Source of the DNA: Gp6-AA40 sp963723495
GTDB taxonomy: Bacteria; Acidobacteriota; Vicinamibacteria; Vicinamibacterales; UBA2999
Reading direction: 5' to 3'
Assembly (NCBI GenBank): GCA_963723495.1
Contig: CAVRQR010000009.1
Coordinates: 248,001 to 312,000, forward strand
Length of the DNA: 64,000 nt
Made by a program: the position numbers and the translations under genes. Position 1 is the stretch's first letter. The number at the start of each line of letters is the position of its first letter. The notes below the pieces were generated by a model. The model did not search any database. It saw only the letters and a list, made by a program, of their open reading frames with translations, and was not told where the DNA came from. Positions 10,920 to 19,694 of this stretch are shown here, piece after piece.

Positions 10920-11257
10920 ACCCCGAAGCTCCTGATCGCCGACGCCTCGTCGGGATGAATTTCGAGGAAGTTCTGTGCTCCCGTCATCGAGAGCATGGTT
11001 TCGACGCGCTTCTGCACGCCTGACAGCTTCAACGAGCCGCCCGCGGCATTGGCCTGGCGGTACAGGTCCATGAGGCAGCCGATGGTGGCGCTGTCGACGT
11101 AGGTGACCGTCGACAGATCCAGAAGCAGCTTCTTGTCGCCGCCCCCGATGAGCGAGGTAATCGTGCTCGCGAACTCGGAGAGGATGGGATACATCAGCCG
11201 GGTCTCGTTGACGCGGACTATGGACACGTTCTGGCTGCGGTCGGTGGTCAGATTCAT
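10916..11257 (-). CDS. STAS-domain anti-sigma factor antagonist
   Basis: A single STAS domain of 113 residues. LLLDLSTVTYVDSATIGCLMDLY matches the conserved core of SpoIIAA/RsbV-type antagonists (motif given in pieces: LDLSTV, then VDSATIG), where the serine after the aspartate is the residue normally phosphorylated by an anti-sigma kinase. No such kinase is in the operon. It overlaps both neighbours by four bases (ECF sigma gene upstream at 11254-11257, small protein downstream), so all three are probably translated together. By family it would release a sigma factor by binding its antagonist; whether its partner is the adjacent ECF sigma is unproven. Confidence 0.85.
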   Translation of the reverse strand: MNLTTDRSQNVSIVRVNETRLMYPILSEFASTITSLIGGGDKKLLLDLSTVTYVDSATIGCLMDLYRQANAAGGSLKLSGVQKRVETMLSMTGAQNFLEIHPDEASAIRSFGV

Positions 11258-11868
11258 CCTGATACTCCGGTTTTCGGCACAGCGTCCTGCTCTTCACGCA
11301 GACGTTGGATCTGGCGGGCAAGTTCAGTCCGGCCTCGATTGATGCGCGACTTGACCGTCCCCTCGGGCAAGCGCAGGCGGTCGGCGATCTCCTGGTAGGT
11401 CAGTTCCTGGATGTCTCTCAGCATCACCGCCGTGCGCAGCGTGGGCGCCAGCTTGTCGAGGGCACGCCGCAGCAGCTTGACGCGATCGCGCTGCTCGAGT
11501 TGTGCGTCCGCGCGCGTGTCGGGCGCCGCCGGTGCGAAGTCAGTCGGGTCGACGTCGCGGTTGATCGTTTCACGTTCCTTGCGTACGGCGCGGTAGTGAT
11601 CGATGCACAGGTTGCGGCTCACGCTGATGAGCCACGTCTGGAAGTTGGCGCGGCGGTCGAACGTATCGAGCGACTTGTACAACTTGAGGAAGACGTCCTG
11701 CGTGAGGTCCTCGGCCTGATCGTGACGGCCGACGAACTTGTACGCGACGTTGAAGACCTTGCGTCGATACAGGCGCACGATCGATTCCCACGCCGCCTGA
11801 TCGCCGTTCAGGCACCGCTCGATGATCTCGTCGGTGGCAGTTTCGGGCGATGGCGCGTCAGCAGACAT
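11254..11868 (-). CDS. ECF-type RNA polymerase sigma factor
   Basis: A sigma70-family protein of about 204 residues. Region 2 is seen in YKFVGRHDQAEDLTQDVFLKLY (DLTQDVF core) and WLISVSRNLCIDHYR, and region 4 in QELTYQEIADRLRLPEGTVKSR, the helix-turn-helix that reads the -35 element. The start at the ATG 11868 is chosen because the reading frame upstream lacks similarity; no good Shine-Dalgarno is visible there. It is the first gene of a three-gene operon with a STAS protein and a small helical protein, an arrangement that suggests partner-switch control of this or another sigma factor. Confidence 0.88.
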   Translation of the reverse strand: MSADAPSPETATDEIIERCLNGDQAAWESIVRLYRRKVFNVAYKFVGRHDQAEDLTQDVFLKLYKSLDTFDRRANFQTWLISVSRNLCIDHYRAVRKERETINRDVDPTDFAPAAPDTRADAQLEQRDRVKLLRRALDKLAPTLRTAVMLRDIQELTYQEIADRLRLPEGTVKSRINRGRTELARQIQRLREEQDAVPKTGVSG

Positions 11869-11989
11869 CACTGGCAGGAGGTCGCGCGTGTGATCGCGCG
11901 CGAAACGAAGAAATCGCAAGACCGGCAGTCGTGGTCGATGCGAGGTACGGTGTTCGAGCCTGAAATGCAGGAAATGCGCGCATGATAAC

Positions 11990-13245
11990 ATGCGAAGGCT
12001 CGTGTACCTACCGTTCCAGCCCTCTCCAGCGGGTCTTCTCTGCGACCGCGTCAGCGTGCACTCCATCGTCGAGGCCGTCGGCACGCCTGCTTACGTGTAC
12101 AGCGCGCGAGCGATCCGTGCCGCATTCACAGAGATCGACACGGCTTTTGCCGAGTATCCGCACGCGATTCACTATGCGCTCAAGGCCAATTCGACGCTGG
12201 CGCTGCTGCGGCTGCTGCGCTCGCTCGGCAGCCGCGTCGACGCCAACTCCTGGGGTGAGATTCAGGTTGCGCTGCGCGCCGGGTTCGACCCGAGCGACGT
12301 CGTGTTCACCGGCGTTGGCAAGACGCGCGAAGAGCTCGAGGCGGCGATTGCTGCCGACATCGGCACGATCAACGCCGAGTCGGCTGGCGAACTCGACCGC
12401 CTGGCGACCACGGCCGCGCGGCTCGGGCGCGTGGCGCGGGTGGCGCTGCGCGTCAATCCCGACATCGACGCGCGTAGCCATCCCAACATCTCGACCGGAC
12501 TGAAGTCCAACAAGTTCGGTGTGCCGATTGAGGAAGCGCGCGCGATCTACGCGGAGCGACGCGCGGTCTCGAGCCTCAAGTTCGTGGGCGTGCACGTGCA
12601 CATCGGGTCCCAAATCACAACCGCCGAGCCGCTCGCCCGCGCCGCACGCGTCCTCGTGTCACTGGCGCGTGAGCTGTGTACGGATGGTTTCGCGCTCGAA
12701 CACGTCGATCTCGGTGGCGGCCTGGGGATTGGATATGAAGGACGTCCGCTGCTGACGCCACAGGAGTACGCGGCGGCCGTGCTGCCGGAGTTACGACACA
12801 TCGGCATCCCGGTCGTGCTCGAGCCCGGTCGCGCCATCGTCGGGCATGCCGGCGCGCTCATCTCACGTGTGGTCGACGTCAAGCGGTTTCCGGACGGACG
12901 GCAGTTCGCTGTTCTCGACGCGGGCATGACCGAGCTGATGCGCCCGGCGCTGTACGGGTCGTTTCATCGCATCGTGCCGGTCGTCCCCGCGGCGGCGATG
13001 AAAGCGCGTGGGACGTCGTCGGCCCGATCTGCGAAAGCAGCGACGTGTTCGCGCGCGAGCGATCGCTGCCGGAACTGCGCGTCGACGATCTGGTCGCCGT
13101 CCTCGACACCGGCGCGTATGGCGCGGTAATGGCGTCGAACTACAACCGGCGCTTCCTCGCGCCGGAAGTGCTCGTCGACGACGACCGGTGGGAGATCATC
13201 CGGCGACGGCAAACGCTCGACGATGTGCTCGCTCTGGAGAGCTAA
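11990..13245 (+). CDS. lysA: Diaminopimelate decarboxylase; one frameshift
   Basis: PLP-dependent enzyme converting meso-diaminopimelate to L-lysine, cytoplasmic. HYALKANSTLALL carries the PLP lysine near residue 62, GVHVHIGSQ and VDLGGGLGIGYEG are the conserved barrel motifs, EPGRAIVG binds phosphate, and the C-terminal CESSDVF and DTGAYGAVMASNYN segments carry the active-site cysteine and tyrosine from the partner subunit. One base seems to be missing near 13003; after that the sequence continues in another frame to the TAA at 13243-13245. Normal family length (about 418 residues). Confidence 0.94.
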
Positions 13246-13253
13246 AACGACAC

Positions 13254-13339
13254 GTTCCAGGTTCCGCGTTCCAGGTTGAACAACCGAACCTCGAACGCGA
13301 ACCTGGAACACGAACCCGGAACCCGGAACCAGGAACATG
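13254..13339. repeat. Heptad repeat array, two inverted arms
   Basis: The 111-base gap between lysA and tmk is almost entirely repeat. The first arm has GTTCCAG, GTTCCGC, GTTCCAG, GTTGAAC (13254-13281); the second has GAACCTC, GAACGCG and then GAACCCG, GAACCCG, GAACCAG (13286-13339). The arms are complementary and could form an imperfect hairpin in the tmk leader. A few units are shortened to six bases. Confidence 0.85.
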
Positions 13340-13356
13340 GCACGACACGGATCACC

Positions 13357-13944
13357 ATGCACGGTCTCCTGATAGCGTTCGAGGGTCTCGACCAGAGCGG
13401 CAAGCAGACACAGACCGAACGGTTGCGCGATCGGCTGGTCGAAGCGGGCCGTCAGGTACGGCTGCTGTCGTTTCCCGCGTATGAGACGCCGATCGGTGCC
13501 GAGATTCGCCGGGCGCTGGAGGGCGGACGCGAGTGGGGCGCCGACGTCATGCAGCTCCTCTACATCGCCAATCGCTACGAGGTGAGGCCGCTGATCGAAC
13601 GCGAGTTGGCGCAGGGCGTGATCCTGGTGTGCGACCGATACGTGGCCTCGAGCATCGCATACGGAGAAACGCAGGGGCTCGATGCGTCCTGGCTTCGCGA
13701 TGTCCAGCGTCATCTGCCGAAGCCCGATCTGACGTTCCTGCTCGACATCGCACCAGAGGTCTCAGCTCGACGCAAGACATCGAATCGAGACAAGTACGAA
13801 CGCGACCTCGCGCTCCTCGCGCGAGTGCGGGAGAACTATCTGCGGCAGGCCGCAGACGGCGGCGGCTGGGTTCGGCTCGACGCCGACCGCGACCGCGATC
13901 TGGTCGCCTCGGAGGTGTTCGCAGCGGTCAAGCCGCTTCTGTAG
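13357..13944 (+). CDS. tmk: Thymidylate kinase
   Basis: dTMP kinase producing dTDP for DNA synthesis, cytoplasmic. FEGLDQSGKQTQ is the P-loop (the usual GGDGxGKTT variant with Gln), PIGAEIRR and RYEVRPLIE contact dTMP, and CDRYVASSIAYGE is the DRY motif with the LID-adjacent residues; a LID Arg-rich segment SARRKTSNRDKYE follows. Length of 195 residues is a little short but in the family range. ATG at 13357 directly precedes the beta-1 strand GLLIAFEG; the upstream open frame is repeat-derived and is not counted as coding. Confidence 0.9.
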   Translation: MHGLLIAFEGLDQSGKQTQTERLRDRLVEAGRQVRLLSFPAYETPIGAEIRRALEGGREWGADVMQLLYIANRYEVRPLIERELAQGVILVCDRYVASSIAYGETQGLDASWLRDVQRHLPKPDLTFLLDIAPEVSARRKTSNRDKYERDLALLARVRENYLRQAADGGGWVRLDADRDRDLVASEVFAAVKPLL

Positions 13945-13956
13945 TGGATAGGGCTG

Positions 13957-14360
13957 ATGGATAGTCCGGGTTTCGTTGGAACGTTCAGCGGTACCGGGAT
14001 GTGGCATGACGCCGCCGGGAAGTCTGCGGGTTACCGGATTCAACAGACCAATCAGACGACGGCGGTGGGACTCGACGTCGCCTTCAAACACGATTTCGAC
14101 GATGGCTCGGTCGTGGAAGCGACCTTCAGCCTGACCTGGCTCGTGCCGCATTTGTTCCGCGTTGATATCTCAGGTGCGCCCGTTGGCAATGGCTACATGT
14201 TCGGAGACATCTGTCACTATCACATGAAGTTCGGGGACAAGTTCGTCGAGGTGACGTATCTGACCGTGATGAGGGGCTCTCGGTCTTTGGATCGAGCTCA
14301 ACCAACGCCGAGGGCCACTACATCGCGTGGCGGGAGACGCTCCGTCCAGTCGCAGGCTAA
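13957..14360 (+). CDS. Hypothetical protein; one frameshift
   Basis: A beta-rich protein of about 134 residues after correction (MDSPGFVGTFSGTGMWHDAAGKS...), with no signal peptide and no membrane segment. The pattern of alternating hydrophobic residues and Gly turns suggests a small beta-barrel or sandwich, but I recognise no family. The sequence reads straight into the next gene as given; assuming one missing base near 14275 (VMKGLSVFGSSSTNAEGHY) places a TAA at 14358-14360, ten bases before the downstream start. The apparent fusion to glutamine cyclotransferase is therefore an artefact. Confidence 0.55.
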
Positions 14361-14370
14361 TCTGGTGTCG

Positions 14371-15171
14371 ATGTTCTCTGCACTGCGACTGATCGCGCTC
14401 GGCTGTGCCATTGCCAGCCTGTCCTGGTTGCTGGTGCCCGCGCGTGTTCACGAAGTGGCGGCGCAGGGTGCAGCGCCCATCGATAGCTACCGTGTCGTCA
14501 ACGCCTACCCGCACGATCCGGCCGCTTACACGCAAGGCCTGATCTATCGCGATGGCTTCCTGTACGAAAGCACCGGGCTCCGAGGCAGCTCGAGCCTGCG
14601 GAAGGTCAGGCTTGAAACTGGAGAAGTGGTCCAGCAACGACGCGTCGATCAGGCGCATTTTGCCGAGGGGCTGGCCGATTGGAAAGATCAGCTCGTGCAG
14701 CTGACGTGGCAGTCCAACGTGGCGTTTGTCTACGATCGCACCAGCTTTGCACCGCGCCGGACCTTCTCGTACTCAGGAGAAGGCTGGGGTCTCACACGTG
14801 ACGAACGAAGGTTCATCCTGAGCGATGGAACGGAGCAGTTGCGGTTCCTCGATCCCGAGACGTTTCGGGAGATCGGACGCGTCACGGTGACTGACGCCGG
14901 AAAAGCGATTCCCGATCTGAACGAGCTCGAATACATTCGCGGCGAGGTGTACGCCAACGTGTGGCACACCGACCGAATTGCCAGGATCTCACCGCAGACG
15001 GGACGGGTCACCCGGTGGATCGACCTGCGCGGTCTGATGTCGGCGGGATATCGCCTCGATCCGGAAGCCGTGCTGAACGGTATCGCGCACGACACGACCG
15101 GCGATCGCCTGTTCGTGACCGGCAAGCTGTGGCCGCGGCTGTTCGAGATCCAGGTCGTGTCGCGGAAATAG
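14371..15171 (+). CDS. Glutaminyl-peptide cyclotransferase (glutamine cyclotransferase), exported
   Basis: Converts N-terminal glutamine to pyroglutamate in the plant/bacterial-type five-bladed propeller enzymes. A signal peptide (IALGCAIASLSWLLVPA) ends near residue 30 with cleavage at AAQGA. Family landmarks: YPHDPAAYTQGLIYRDGFLYESTGLRG split into YTQGL and YESTG, HFAEGLADW, GEGWGLTRD, LNELEYI and the VWHTDRIARI segment, ending with LDPEAVLNGIAHD. About 267 residues, normal for the family. Start at ATG 14371 or the GTG two codons upstream. Not in an obvious operon; the next genes are on the other strand. Confidence 0.88.
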   Translation: MFSALRLIALGCAIASLSWLLVPARVHEVAAQGAAPIDSYRVVNAYPHDPAAYTQGLIYRDGFLYESTGLRGSSSLRKVRLETGEVVQQRRVDQAHFAEGLADWKDQLVQLTWQSNVAFVYDRTSFAPRRTFSYSGEGWGLTRDERRFILSDGTEQLRFLDPETFREIGRVTVTDAGKAIPDLNELEYIRGEVYANVWHTDRIARISPQTGRVTRWIDLRGLMSAGYRLDPEAVLNGIAHDTTGDRLFVTGKLWPRLFEIQVVSRK

Positions 15172-15183
15172 CCTGTCGCGATC

Positions 15184-15880
15184 TCACGACGTGTGGTCGC
15201 GTGCGTCTGCGAGGGCAGTGGTCAGCGCCCGTACCTCGCGAGCCCCTGCATCTTTCAGGACCCGCGCACACGCCTCCAGCGTCGCACCGGTTGTTCTCAC
15301 ATCATCCACGAGCACGACGACACGATCGACCAGCATGGCGTCACGCACGCGCTGCGAGAACAATGGCGAGAGTGAGAAGGCTCCCCGCACGTTGCGCCGT
15401 CGTCCAGCGGCCGTGAGGCCTGTCTGCGGGGCTGTTGCACGCGTTCGCCAGAGCGCAGGGACCACGGGTCGTTCTAAACGCGCAGCGAGATCAGCGGCCT
15501 GGTTGAAACCTCTCATCAGGCGGCGCCACGGATGGAGGGGCACCGGTACCACGCAGTCGGCATCCGACAGCAGGTCCGATCCCGCCAGGCGCATCATGGC
15601 TCCCAGCCTGATCGCAAGCGTACGGCGTCCCTCGGTACTTGAAGGCATGAATGATGTGGCGCAGAGCGCCTTCGTACCGGCCAGCGGACTTCGATCTGTC
15701 GATCGCACCTGATTGACTGCCATGGAGCGGTGGTGGCGGTAGGCATGCGACCTCGGTCCAGCAGGTATCGCACACGGGGCCGCGCGTTGGAAATTCGAGC
15801 GGTGTGGCGCAAGCCGCACACCGAGGGGCGAGGACCACGGCGACGAGCGCATCGACGGCATACGCGAGAGGTCGATTCAC
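15184..15880 (-). CDS. ComF-family phosphoribosyltransferase; one frameshift
   Basis: A double-zinc-ribbon protein with a C-terminal type I phosphoribosyltransferase fold. CAAC and CDTC near residues 20-40 form the zinc module, FKYRG precedes the frame break, and VVVLVDDVRTTGATL is the PRPP-binding loop. An extra base near 15628 shifts the frame; removing it joins FKYRG to RRTLAIRLGAMM. In transformable species ComF helps internalise single-stranded DNA, and dprA is present 5 kb away, but a scavenging role is equally possible. The start is probably the GTG at 15880 (VNRPLAYAVDALV); the TTG at 15886 is an alternative. Confidence 0.85.
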
Positions 15881-15926
15881 GCGCAACGCCTGGACAGGTG
15901 TGCGGCAGAGCGACTGCCGTCAGCGG

Positions 15927-16244
15927 CTAGGGTTTCTCGTCGCTGATCTCCTGTCGCTCCGCATTGCCCCAGAGGCGTTCGAGACCGTAGAACGCCCGGC
16001 ACTCGCGGCTGAAGATGTGCACGACGAAGTTGAAGTAGTCGAGCAGGATCCATTCCGATTTGTCGACACCTTCAGCGAGCGCCGGTCGCTGGTCGAGCGA
16101 CTGCCTCAGCATGTCCTGCACCGAATCGGCGATGGCCGTCATTTGCCGCGCATTCGCGCCTGTGCAAATGACGAAGTAGTCCGTGAAGCCACCGGTCTTG
16201 CGCAGGTCGAGAACGACAACGTCCTCCGCTTTCTTGTCGCACAC
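15927..16244 (-). CDS. rsfS: Ribosomal silencing factor RsfS (Iojap family)
   Basis: Binds ribosomal protein L14 and blocks subunit joining in starvation. KKAEDVVVLDLRKTGGFTDYFVICTG (core DLRKT...TDYFVI) and the C-terminal W-LLDYFNFVVHIF are the family signature. The homologous N-terminal helix (KDVATAVAAVCDKKAEDV) extends upstream of the GTG at 16244 in the same frame to at least 16260, but no start codon is present there, so a further base error or an unusual start is likely and the true gene is probably about 20-40 codons longer. It follows nadD, the standard gene order. Confidence 0.88.
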   Translation of the reverse strand: MCDKKAEDVVVLDLRKTGGFTDYFVICTGANARQMTAIADSVQDMLRQSLDQRPALAEGVDKSEWILLDYFNFVVHIFSRECRAFYGLERLWGNAERQEISDEKP

Positions 16245-16347
16245 GGCCGCAACCGCGGTCGCAACATCTTTCGGCAGGCGCGGCTTTTTGGAATCGCCCG
16301 CACGACTGGTTTTGGTTTTGCGCGCCTTAGTCTGCCATGCAACTCGC

Positions 16348-17002
16348 CTACCGCCCCGTAGAGATGATGAATCACGATGTGCCTGGCGACGGCGGTCGGC
16401 ACCAGGTCATCGATCGGCTGGCGCGCTTGCAGTCGCGCCCGGATCGTCGTGGACGAAATATCACGCGTGCGCGCCTCGACGAGAATGACCCGGGTTTTCC
16501 CGTCCTGAGGCAGGACCTGTCCGGCGCGGTGCAGCCGGTTGCGTAGAGCGCCGGTGTACGCGCAGCAGCCTCCTCGAGACCGGTGCCGGGACGCGCGACC
16601 ACCACGAAATTCGCGCCGTCCAGCACGGCGGGAAACTCGCGCCACGTCGCAATTTCTGCGAAGGCATCCGCGCCGAGAATGAAGAAAATCTGCAACGGCT
16701 TCCACCCCGCCGCATGCAGCGTCCGCAGTGAGTCTGCGGTGTAGGAGTGACCGGATCGCGTCAGCTCCATGTCCGAGACGCGATAGCCGGGCAGATCCTT
16801 GAATAGCGAGCGCCGCGAGGGCGAAGCGATGAAACGCGCTGGCCATCGGGCTCGCGCTTCGGTGCGGTGGATCGTGAGAGGGCAGCAGACAGACTTCATC
16901 GAGCTGCAGCGCCGTGCGGGCAGCTTCCGCTGCGTCGAGATGGCCAAGATGGATCGGATCGAACGTCCCGCCGAGTATCCCGATCCTTCCTGCGGCCGTC
17001 AT
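16348..17002 (-). CDS. nadD: Nicotinate-nucleotide adenylyltransferase; two frameshifts
   Basis: Couples nicotinate mononucleotide and ATP to give NaAD in NAD synthesis. GILGGTFDPIHLGH is the nucleotidyltransferase motif with the HxGH histidines, SGHSYTADSL and FFILGADAFAEI (GAD motif) follow, and the ISSTTIRARL motif near the C-terminus binds the adenine ring. One insertion near 16802 and one deletion near 16545 switch the frame out and back, so the first and last thirds share a frame. The stop is uncertain: the frame has none until rsfS; a TAG at 16348-16350 in a shifted frame fits the family length. Its ATG overlaps the obgE stop by four bases. Confidence 0.88.
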
Positions 17003-18090
17003 GCATCGCGTCGCGTGCGCGACGGTGTGATCAAGTCGATCACGTCTGACTCTGGCTGTGCTCGTTCCCGGTCGTCCTCCGTCGCGCGGGCGCGCGCAAT
17101 CTCACGCCACGCTGCTTCCAGCAGCTCGGGAAGACCATCTCCTCGCACGCCTGAGATGTGCATCATCGGCAGCTTCCGCGCTCGAACGTGTCTGGTCAAC
17201 CGCTCGAGCGCGTCCGGATCATCGAGCGCGTCGATCTTGTTGGCCGCGACAATCTGCGGCTTCTCTGCAAGACGTCGATCGAAGAGCTTCAGTTCCTCCT
17301 GGATCGTATCGAAGTCTTCGACGGGATCCCGCCCGGAAGCGCCGGACACGTCCACGAGGTGCAGCAGAACCTTGGTGCGCTCGACGTGGCGCAGGAACCT
17401 GTCACCGAGCCCGTGCCCTTCGTGAGCGCCCTTGATCAACCCGGGAACGTCGGCGACGACGAAACTGCGATCGCCGCTCAGGCTCACGACCCCGAGGTTG
17501 GGGGCGAGCGTCGTGAACGGATAGTCGGCGATCTTGGGACGCGCCGCGGAGATTCGCGAGATCAGCGTGGACTTCCCGGCGTTGGGAAACCCGATCAGTC
17601 CCACGTCGGCGAGCAGTTTCAACTCGAGACGAAGGAACTTCTCCTCGCCCTCTTCGCCCGGCTCGGTGCGCCGCGGCGCGCGGTTGGTGGAGCTGACGAA
17701 GCGCGCGTTCCCACGTCCACCTCGCCCTCCGCGCGCGACCAGGACGCGCTGACCCTCTTCGGCGAGATCCGAGAGCAGACGCAGATCGCCGTCGCTCTTC
17801 TCGTAGACGAACGTGCCGATGGGAACGGTGACGTCGAGATCCGGCGCAGTCTGTCCTGTGCGATTGGAGCCCTGGCCGTGCTGACCGCGGCGTGCCTTGA
17901 ATTCGGGGTGAAAGCGGAAGTCGACGAGTGTGTTCTTGGTTGCGATGGCGGTGACGTAAACCGAGCCGCCGCCGCCGCCATCACCACCGTCCGGTCCCCC
18001 GCGCGGGACGAACTTCTCTCGGCGAAAACTCAGACAGCCGTTGCCACCGGATCCGGCGATGACGTGAATGTCGACTTCGTCGACGAACAT
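16999..18090 (-). CDS. obgE: Obg-family GTPase
   Basis: Essential GTPase acting on the 50S subunit, also linked to stress responses. The N-terminal Obg fold carries the glycine-rich GGDGGGGGSVYV and RGGRGGRGNARF segments; the G domain has GFPNAGKST (G1), a DYPFTT switch, DVPGL (G3), NKID (G4) and a SGVRGDG (G5) motif. The charged C-terminal tail is of normal length. The ATG at 18090 (MFVDEVDIHV) is the family start; an upstream ATG at 18123 is less likely. Gene order rplU-rpmA-obgE-nadD-rsfS is the widely conserved one, read on the minus strand. Confidence 0.95.
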   Translation of the reverse strand: MFVDEVDIHVIAGSGGNGCLSFRREKFVPRGGPDGGDGGGGGSVYVTAIATKNTLVDFRFHPEFKARRGQHGQGSNRTGQTAPDLDVTVPIGTFVYEKSDGDLRLLSDLAEEGQRVLVARGGRGGRGNARFVSSTNRAPRRTEPGEEGEEKFLRLELKLLADVGLIGFPNAGKSTLISRISAARPKIADYPFTTLAPNLGVVSLSGDRSFVVADVPGLIKGAHEGHGLGDRFLRHVERTKVLLHLVDVSGASGRDPVEDFDTIQEELKLFDRRLAEKPQIVAANKIDALDDPDALERLTRHVRARKLPMMHISGVRGDGLPELLEAAWREIARARATEDDRERAQPESDVIDLITPSRTRRDA

Positions 18091-18159
18091 AGGCCTGTCT
18101 GGCGTCAACTCTCCTAACGCCAACTGCCCTGCAGGCGAGGAGCGCGGCGCGGCTAGTTG

Positions 18160-18417
18160 TTATTCGACAGGGATGATCGAGATCTTGCGGCCGTGCTGAC
18201 CGTGATCCTCGAAGCGGACTTTGCCGGCCACCTTCGCGTAGAGCGTGTGGTCCTTGCCCAGCCCGACGTTCAGACCAGGCTCGAAGCGACGACCTTTTTG
18301 CCGCACGAGGATGGATCCGCCCGTGACGAGATTGCCGTCGTGCCGCTTCACACCGAGCCGCTGCGAATTGCTGTCGCGGCCGTTGCGTGAGCTGCCCTGA
18401 CCTTTTTTATGAGCCAT
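18160..18417 (-). CDS. rpmA: 50S ribosomal protein L27
   Basis: 85 residues, complete. MAHKKGQGSSRNGRDSNSQ is the conserved N-terminal tail that reaches the peptidyl-transferase centre; no N-terminal extension requiring processing is present. GGSILVRQKGRRFEPG and the C-terminal VRFEDHGQHGRKISI are family motifs. It lies between rplU and obgE in the standard order. Confidence 0.97.
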   Translation of the reverse strand: MAHKKGQGSSRNGRDSNSQRLGVKRHDGNLVTGGSILVRQKGRRFEPGLNVGLGKDHTLYAKVAGKVRFEDHGQHGRKISIIPVE

Positions 18418-18481
18418 TGATCTAATCCTTGGCGAGTCGAGTCAGATCGCCCGCCCCGCGCATGGAGTACCGGAAGATTCC

Positions 18482-18796
18482 TTACGCGACGATCTCGGTG
18501 ATCCGTACGCGCGTGAAGACACTGCGATGACCGCGCGTCTTGCGGAAGCCCTTGCGCCGCTTCTTCTTGAACACGCGAATCTTCGGCCCGCGTGCTTCAC
18601 CATCCACGACACCGACCACCTTGGCGCCGGCAACGTAGGGTGCGCCGGCGACGATGTCGCCCGCATCTTTCTCGACGAGCAGGACCTGTTCGAAGGTGAA
18701 CGGCGATCCTGCTTCTCCCGGTGCGCCATCGACTTCGATGACTGCTCCCGGTGTGACCTTGACCTGCCGCCCACGGGCCTGAACGATCGCATACAC
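18482..18796 (-). CDS. rplU: 50S ribosomal protein L21
   Basis: About 104 residues. YAIVQARGRQVKVTPG at the N-terminus and KKKRRKGFRKTRGHRS near the C-terminus are family features. The start is decided by the ribosome binding site: GGAGGA lies seven bases before the GTG at 18796 (VYAIVQARG), whereas the ATG at 18802 has the site directly adjoining it. First gene of the rplU-rpmA-obgE-nadD-rsfS run. Confidence 0.95.
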   Translation of the reverse strand: MYAIVQARGRQVKVTPGAVIEVDGAPGEAGSPFTFEQVLLVEKDAGDIVAGAPYVAGAKVVGVVDGEARGPKIRVFKKKRRKGFRKTRGHRSVFTRVRITEIVA

Positions 18797-18819
18797 GGGC
18801 ATCTCCTCCATCGGCACAA

Positions 18820-18856
18820 CCTATTGAGGTTAGCAGATCGTCCGCGCAGTCGGCAA
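18820..18856 (-). promoter_or_regulatory. Possible sigma70 promoter for rplU
   Basis: On the minus strand TTGCCG (18851-18856) and TAACCT (18827-18832) are separated by 18 bases and would start transcription near 18820, about 24 bases before the rplU start. Both boxes match the sigma70 consensus at four of six or fewer positions, so this is only a plausible reading. Confidence 0.35.
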
Positions 18857-18910
18857 GTTTCGAAGCAGTCAGGCGGGTCCGACTCGCTGTCCTGTGCCCC
18901 GTTTTCGTAG

Positions 18911-18932
18911 CGGCGGGCTTTCAGACCCGCCG
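18911..18932. repeat. Short palindromic element after the lipoprotein gene
   Basis: CGGCGGG (18911-18917) and CCCGCCG (18926-18932) form a perfect 7-bp stem with an 8-base loop, ten bases beyond the stop of the minus-strand lipoprotein gene and upstream of rplU. It looks like a REP-type unit or a weak terminator without T-tract. Confidence 0.4.
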
Positions 18933-18941
18933 GTGACAGCC

Positions 18942-19694
18942 TTACTGCAGCAGGATACGAGTGCCCTTGATCGTCTGGCTGCTGAGCGTGCTGAGGAAGG
19001 TCGGAATGAGCCGATCCATCAACTCGAAGTACGACGACAACGCGGGGGTCGTCTGATTCGCGTTGTAGAGGATCTGCTCGCCGAAGCTTTCCGAGTGCAG
19101 CGTGGCACCGCTCCGCCCGTCGATGAAGATGAACCGGCCATCGAGGCTGAAGCCCTTGCGCTCCATGTACGTGCGCACCGGCACCACGCGACGCCGGCCG
19201 AACGAGTCGTACACTTCCTGCTCGCGCTGGACGATGCTGTTCCGCTGCAGCGGCGTGAACATCACCGTGCCCGTCACGATCAGCGGCTGCTGATACTCCT
19301 CGCCGATCTTTTTCCAGTACTCCACGTTCGCGAACACGTGCTCGTACGCTTCGAGATCCTTCTCTTCCTTGATCGGTGGAGGCGCCGCGGCCGCACCGCC
19401 CGAATCACGCCCTTCCGAAGCGACGTCGGCGAGCGGCAGAACATCGGAATCGATCACGCGGAGCTGTGACTTCGTTCGCAACTGACTGCGCAGCAGGCGC
19501 GTGGTTTCGAGGTTACCGTCCACGTCCTCGGTGCCACCGGCGATGAACCCGGCAACGAGTACGCGCTGAAAGGCCGCCACATCCAGCTTGGGACGAATGG
19601 GCGTTTCGATCGGGATCTCGAAGGAGTTCGTGCAGGCCGCCGCCAGCAGAACTACGACGAGACTACTGAGCGCTCTGACGGGTCGTGCGATCAT
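18942..19694 (-). CDS. Putative outer-membrane lipoprotein, unknown function
   Basis: 250 residues. The N-terminus MIARPVRALSSLVVVLLAAACTNS ends in a lipobox (LAAAC) so the protein should be lipidated on the cysteine. The body contains FQRVLVAGFIAGG, LRSQLRTKSQLRVID and LIVTGTVMFTPL, a layout resembling the nucleotide-free alpha/beta domain of curli-type or TolB-like lipoproteins (an N-terminal strand, a helix ending in ETTRLLRSQL, then V-G-T strands), but I cannot name the family with confidence. Its start overlaps the end of the preceding TPR gene by 32 bases, so the two are co-expressed and probably act together in the envelope. Confidence 0.7.
   Translation of the reverse strand: MIARPVRALSSLVVVLLAAACTNSFEIPIETPIRPKLDVAAFQRVLVAGFIAGGTEDVDGNLETTRLLRSQLRTKSQLRVIDSDVLPLADVASEGRDSGGAAAAPPPIKEEKDLEAYEHVFANVEYWKKIGEEYQQPLIVTGTVMFTPLQRNSIVQREQEVYDSFGRRRVVPVRTYMERKGFSLDGRFIFIDGRSGATLHSESFGEQILYNANQTTPALSSYFELMDRLIPTFLSTLSSQTIKGTRILLQ

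Noticed and set aside
13957..15171. Hypothetical protein fused to glutamine cyclotransferase
   Set aside because: A signal peptide begins at 14371 and one missing base near 14275 gives the first gene its own TAA at 14358.
16139..17002. NadD reading through into RsfS territory
   Set aside because: The tail past about 16348 is antisense in frame to RsfS and has no NadD similarity; it results from lost frame.
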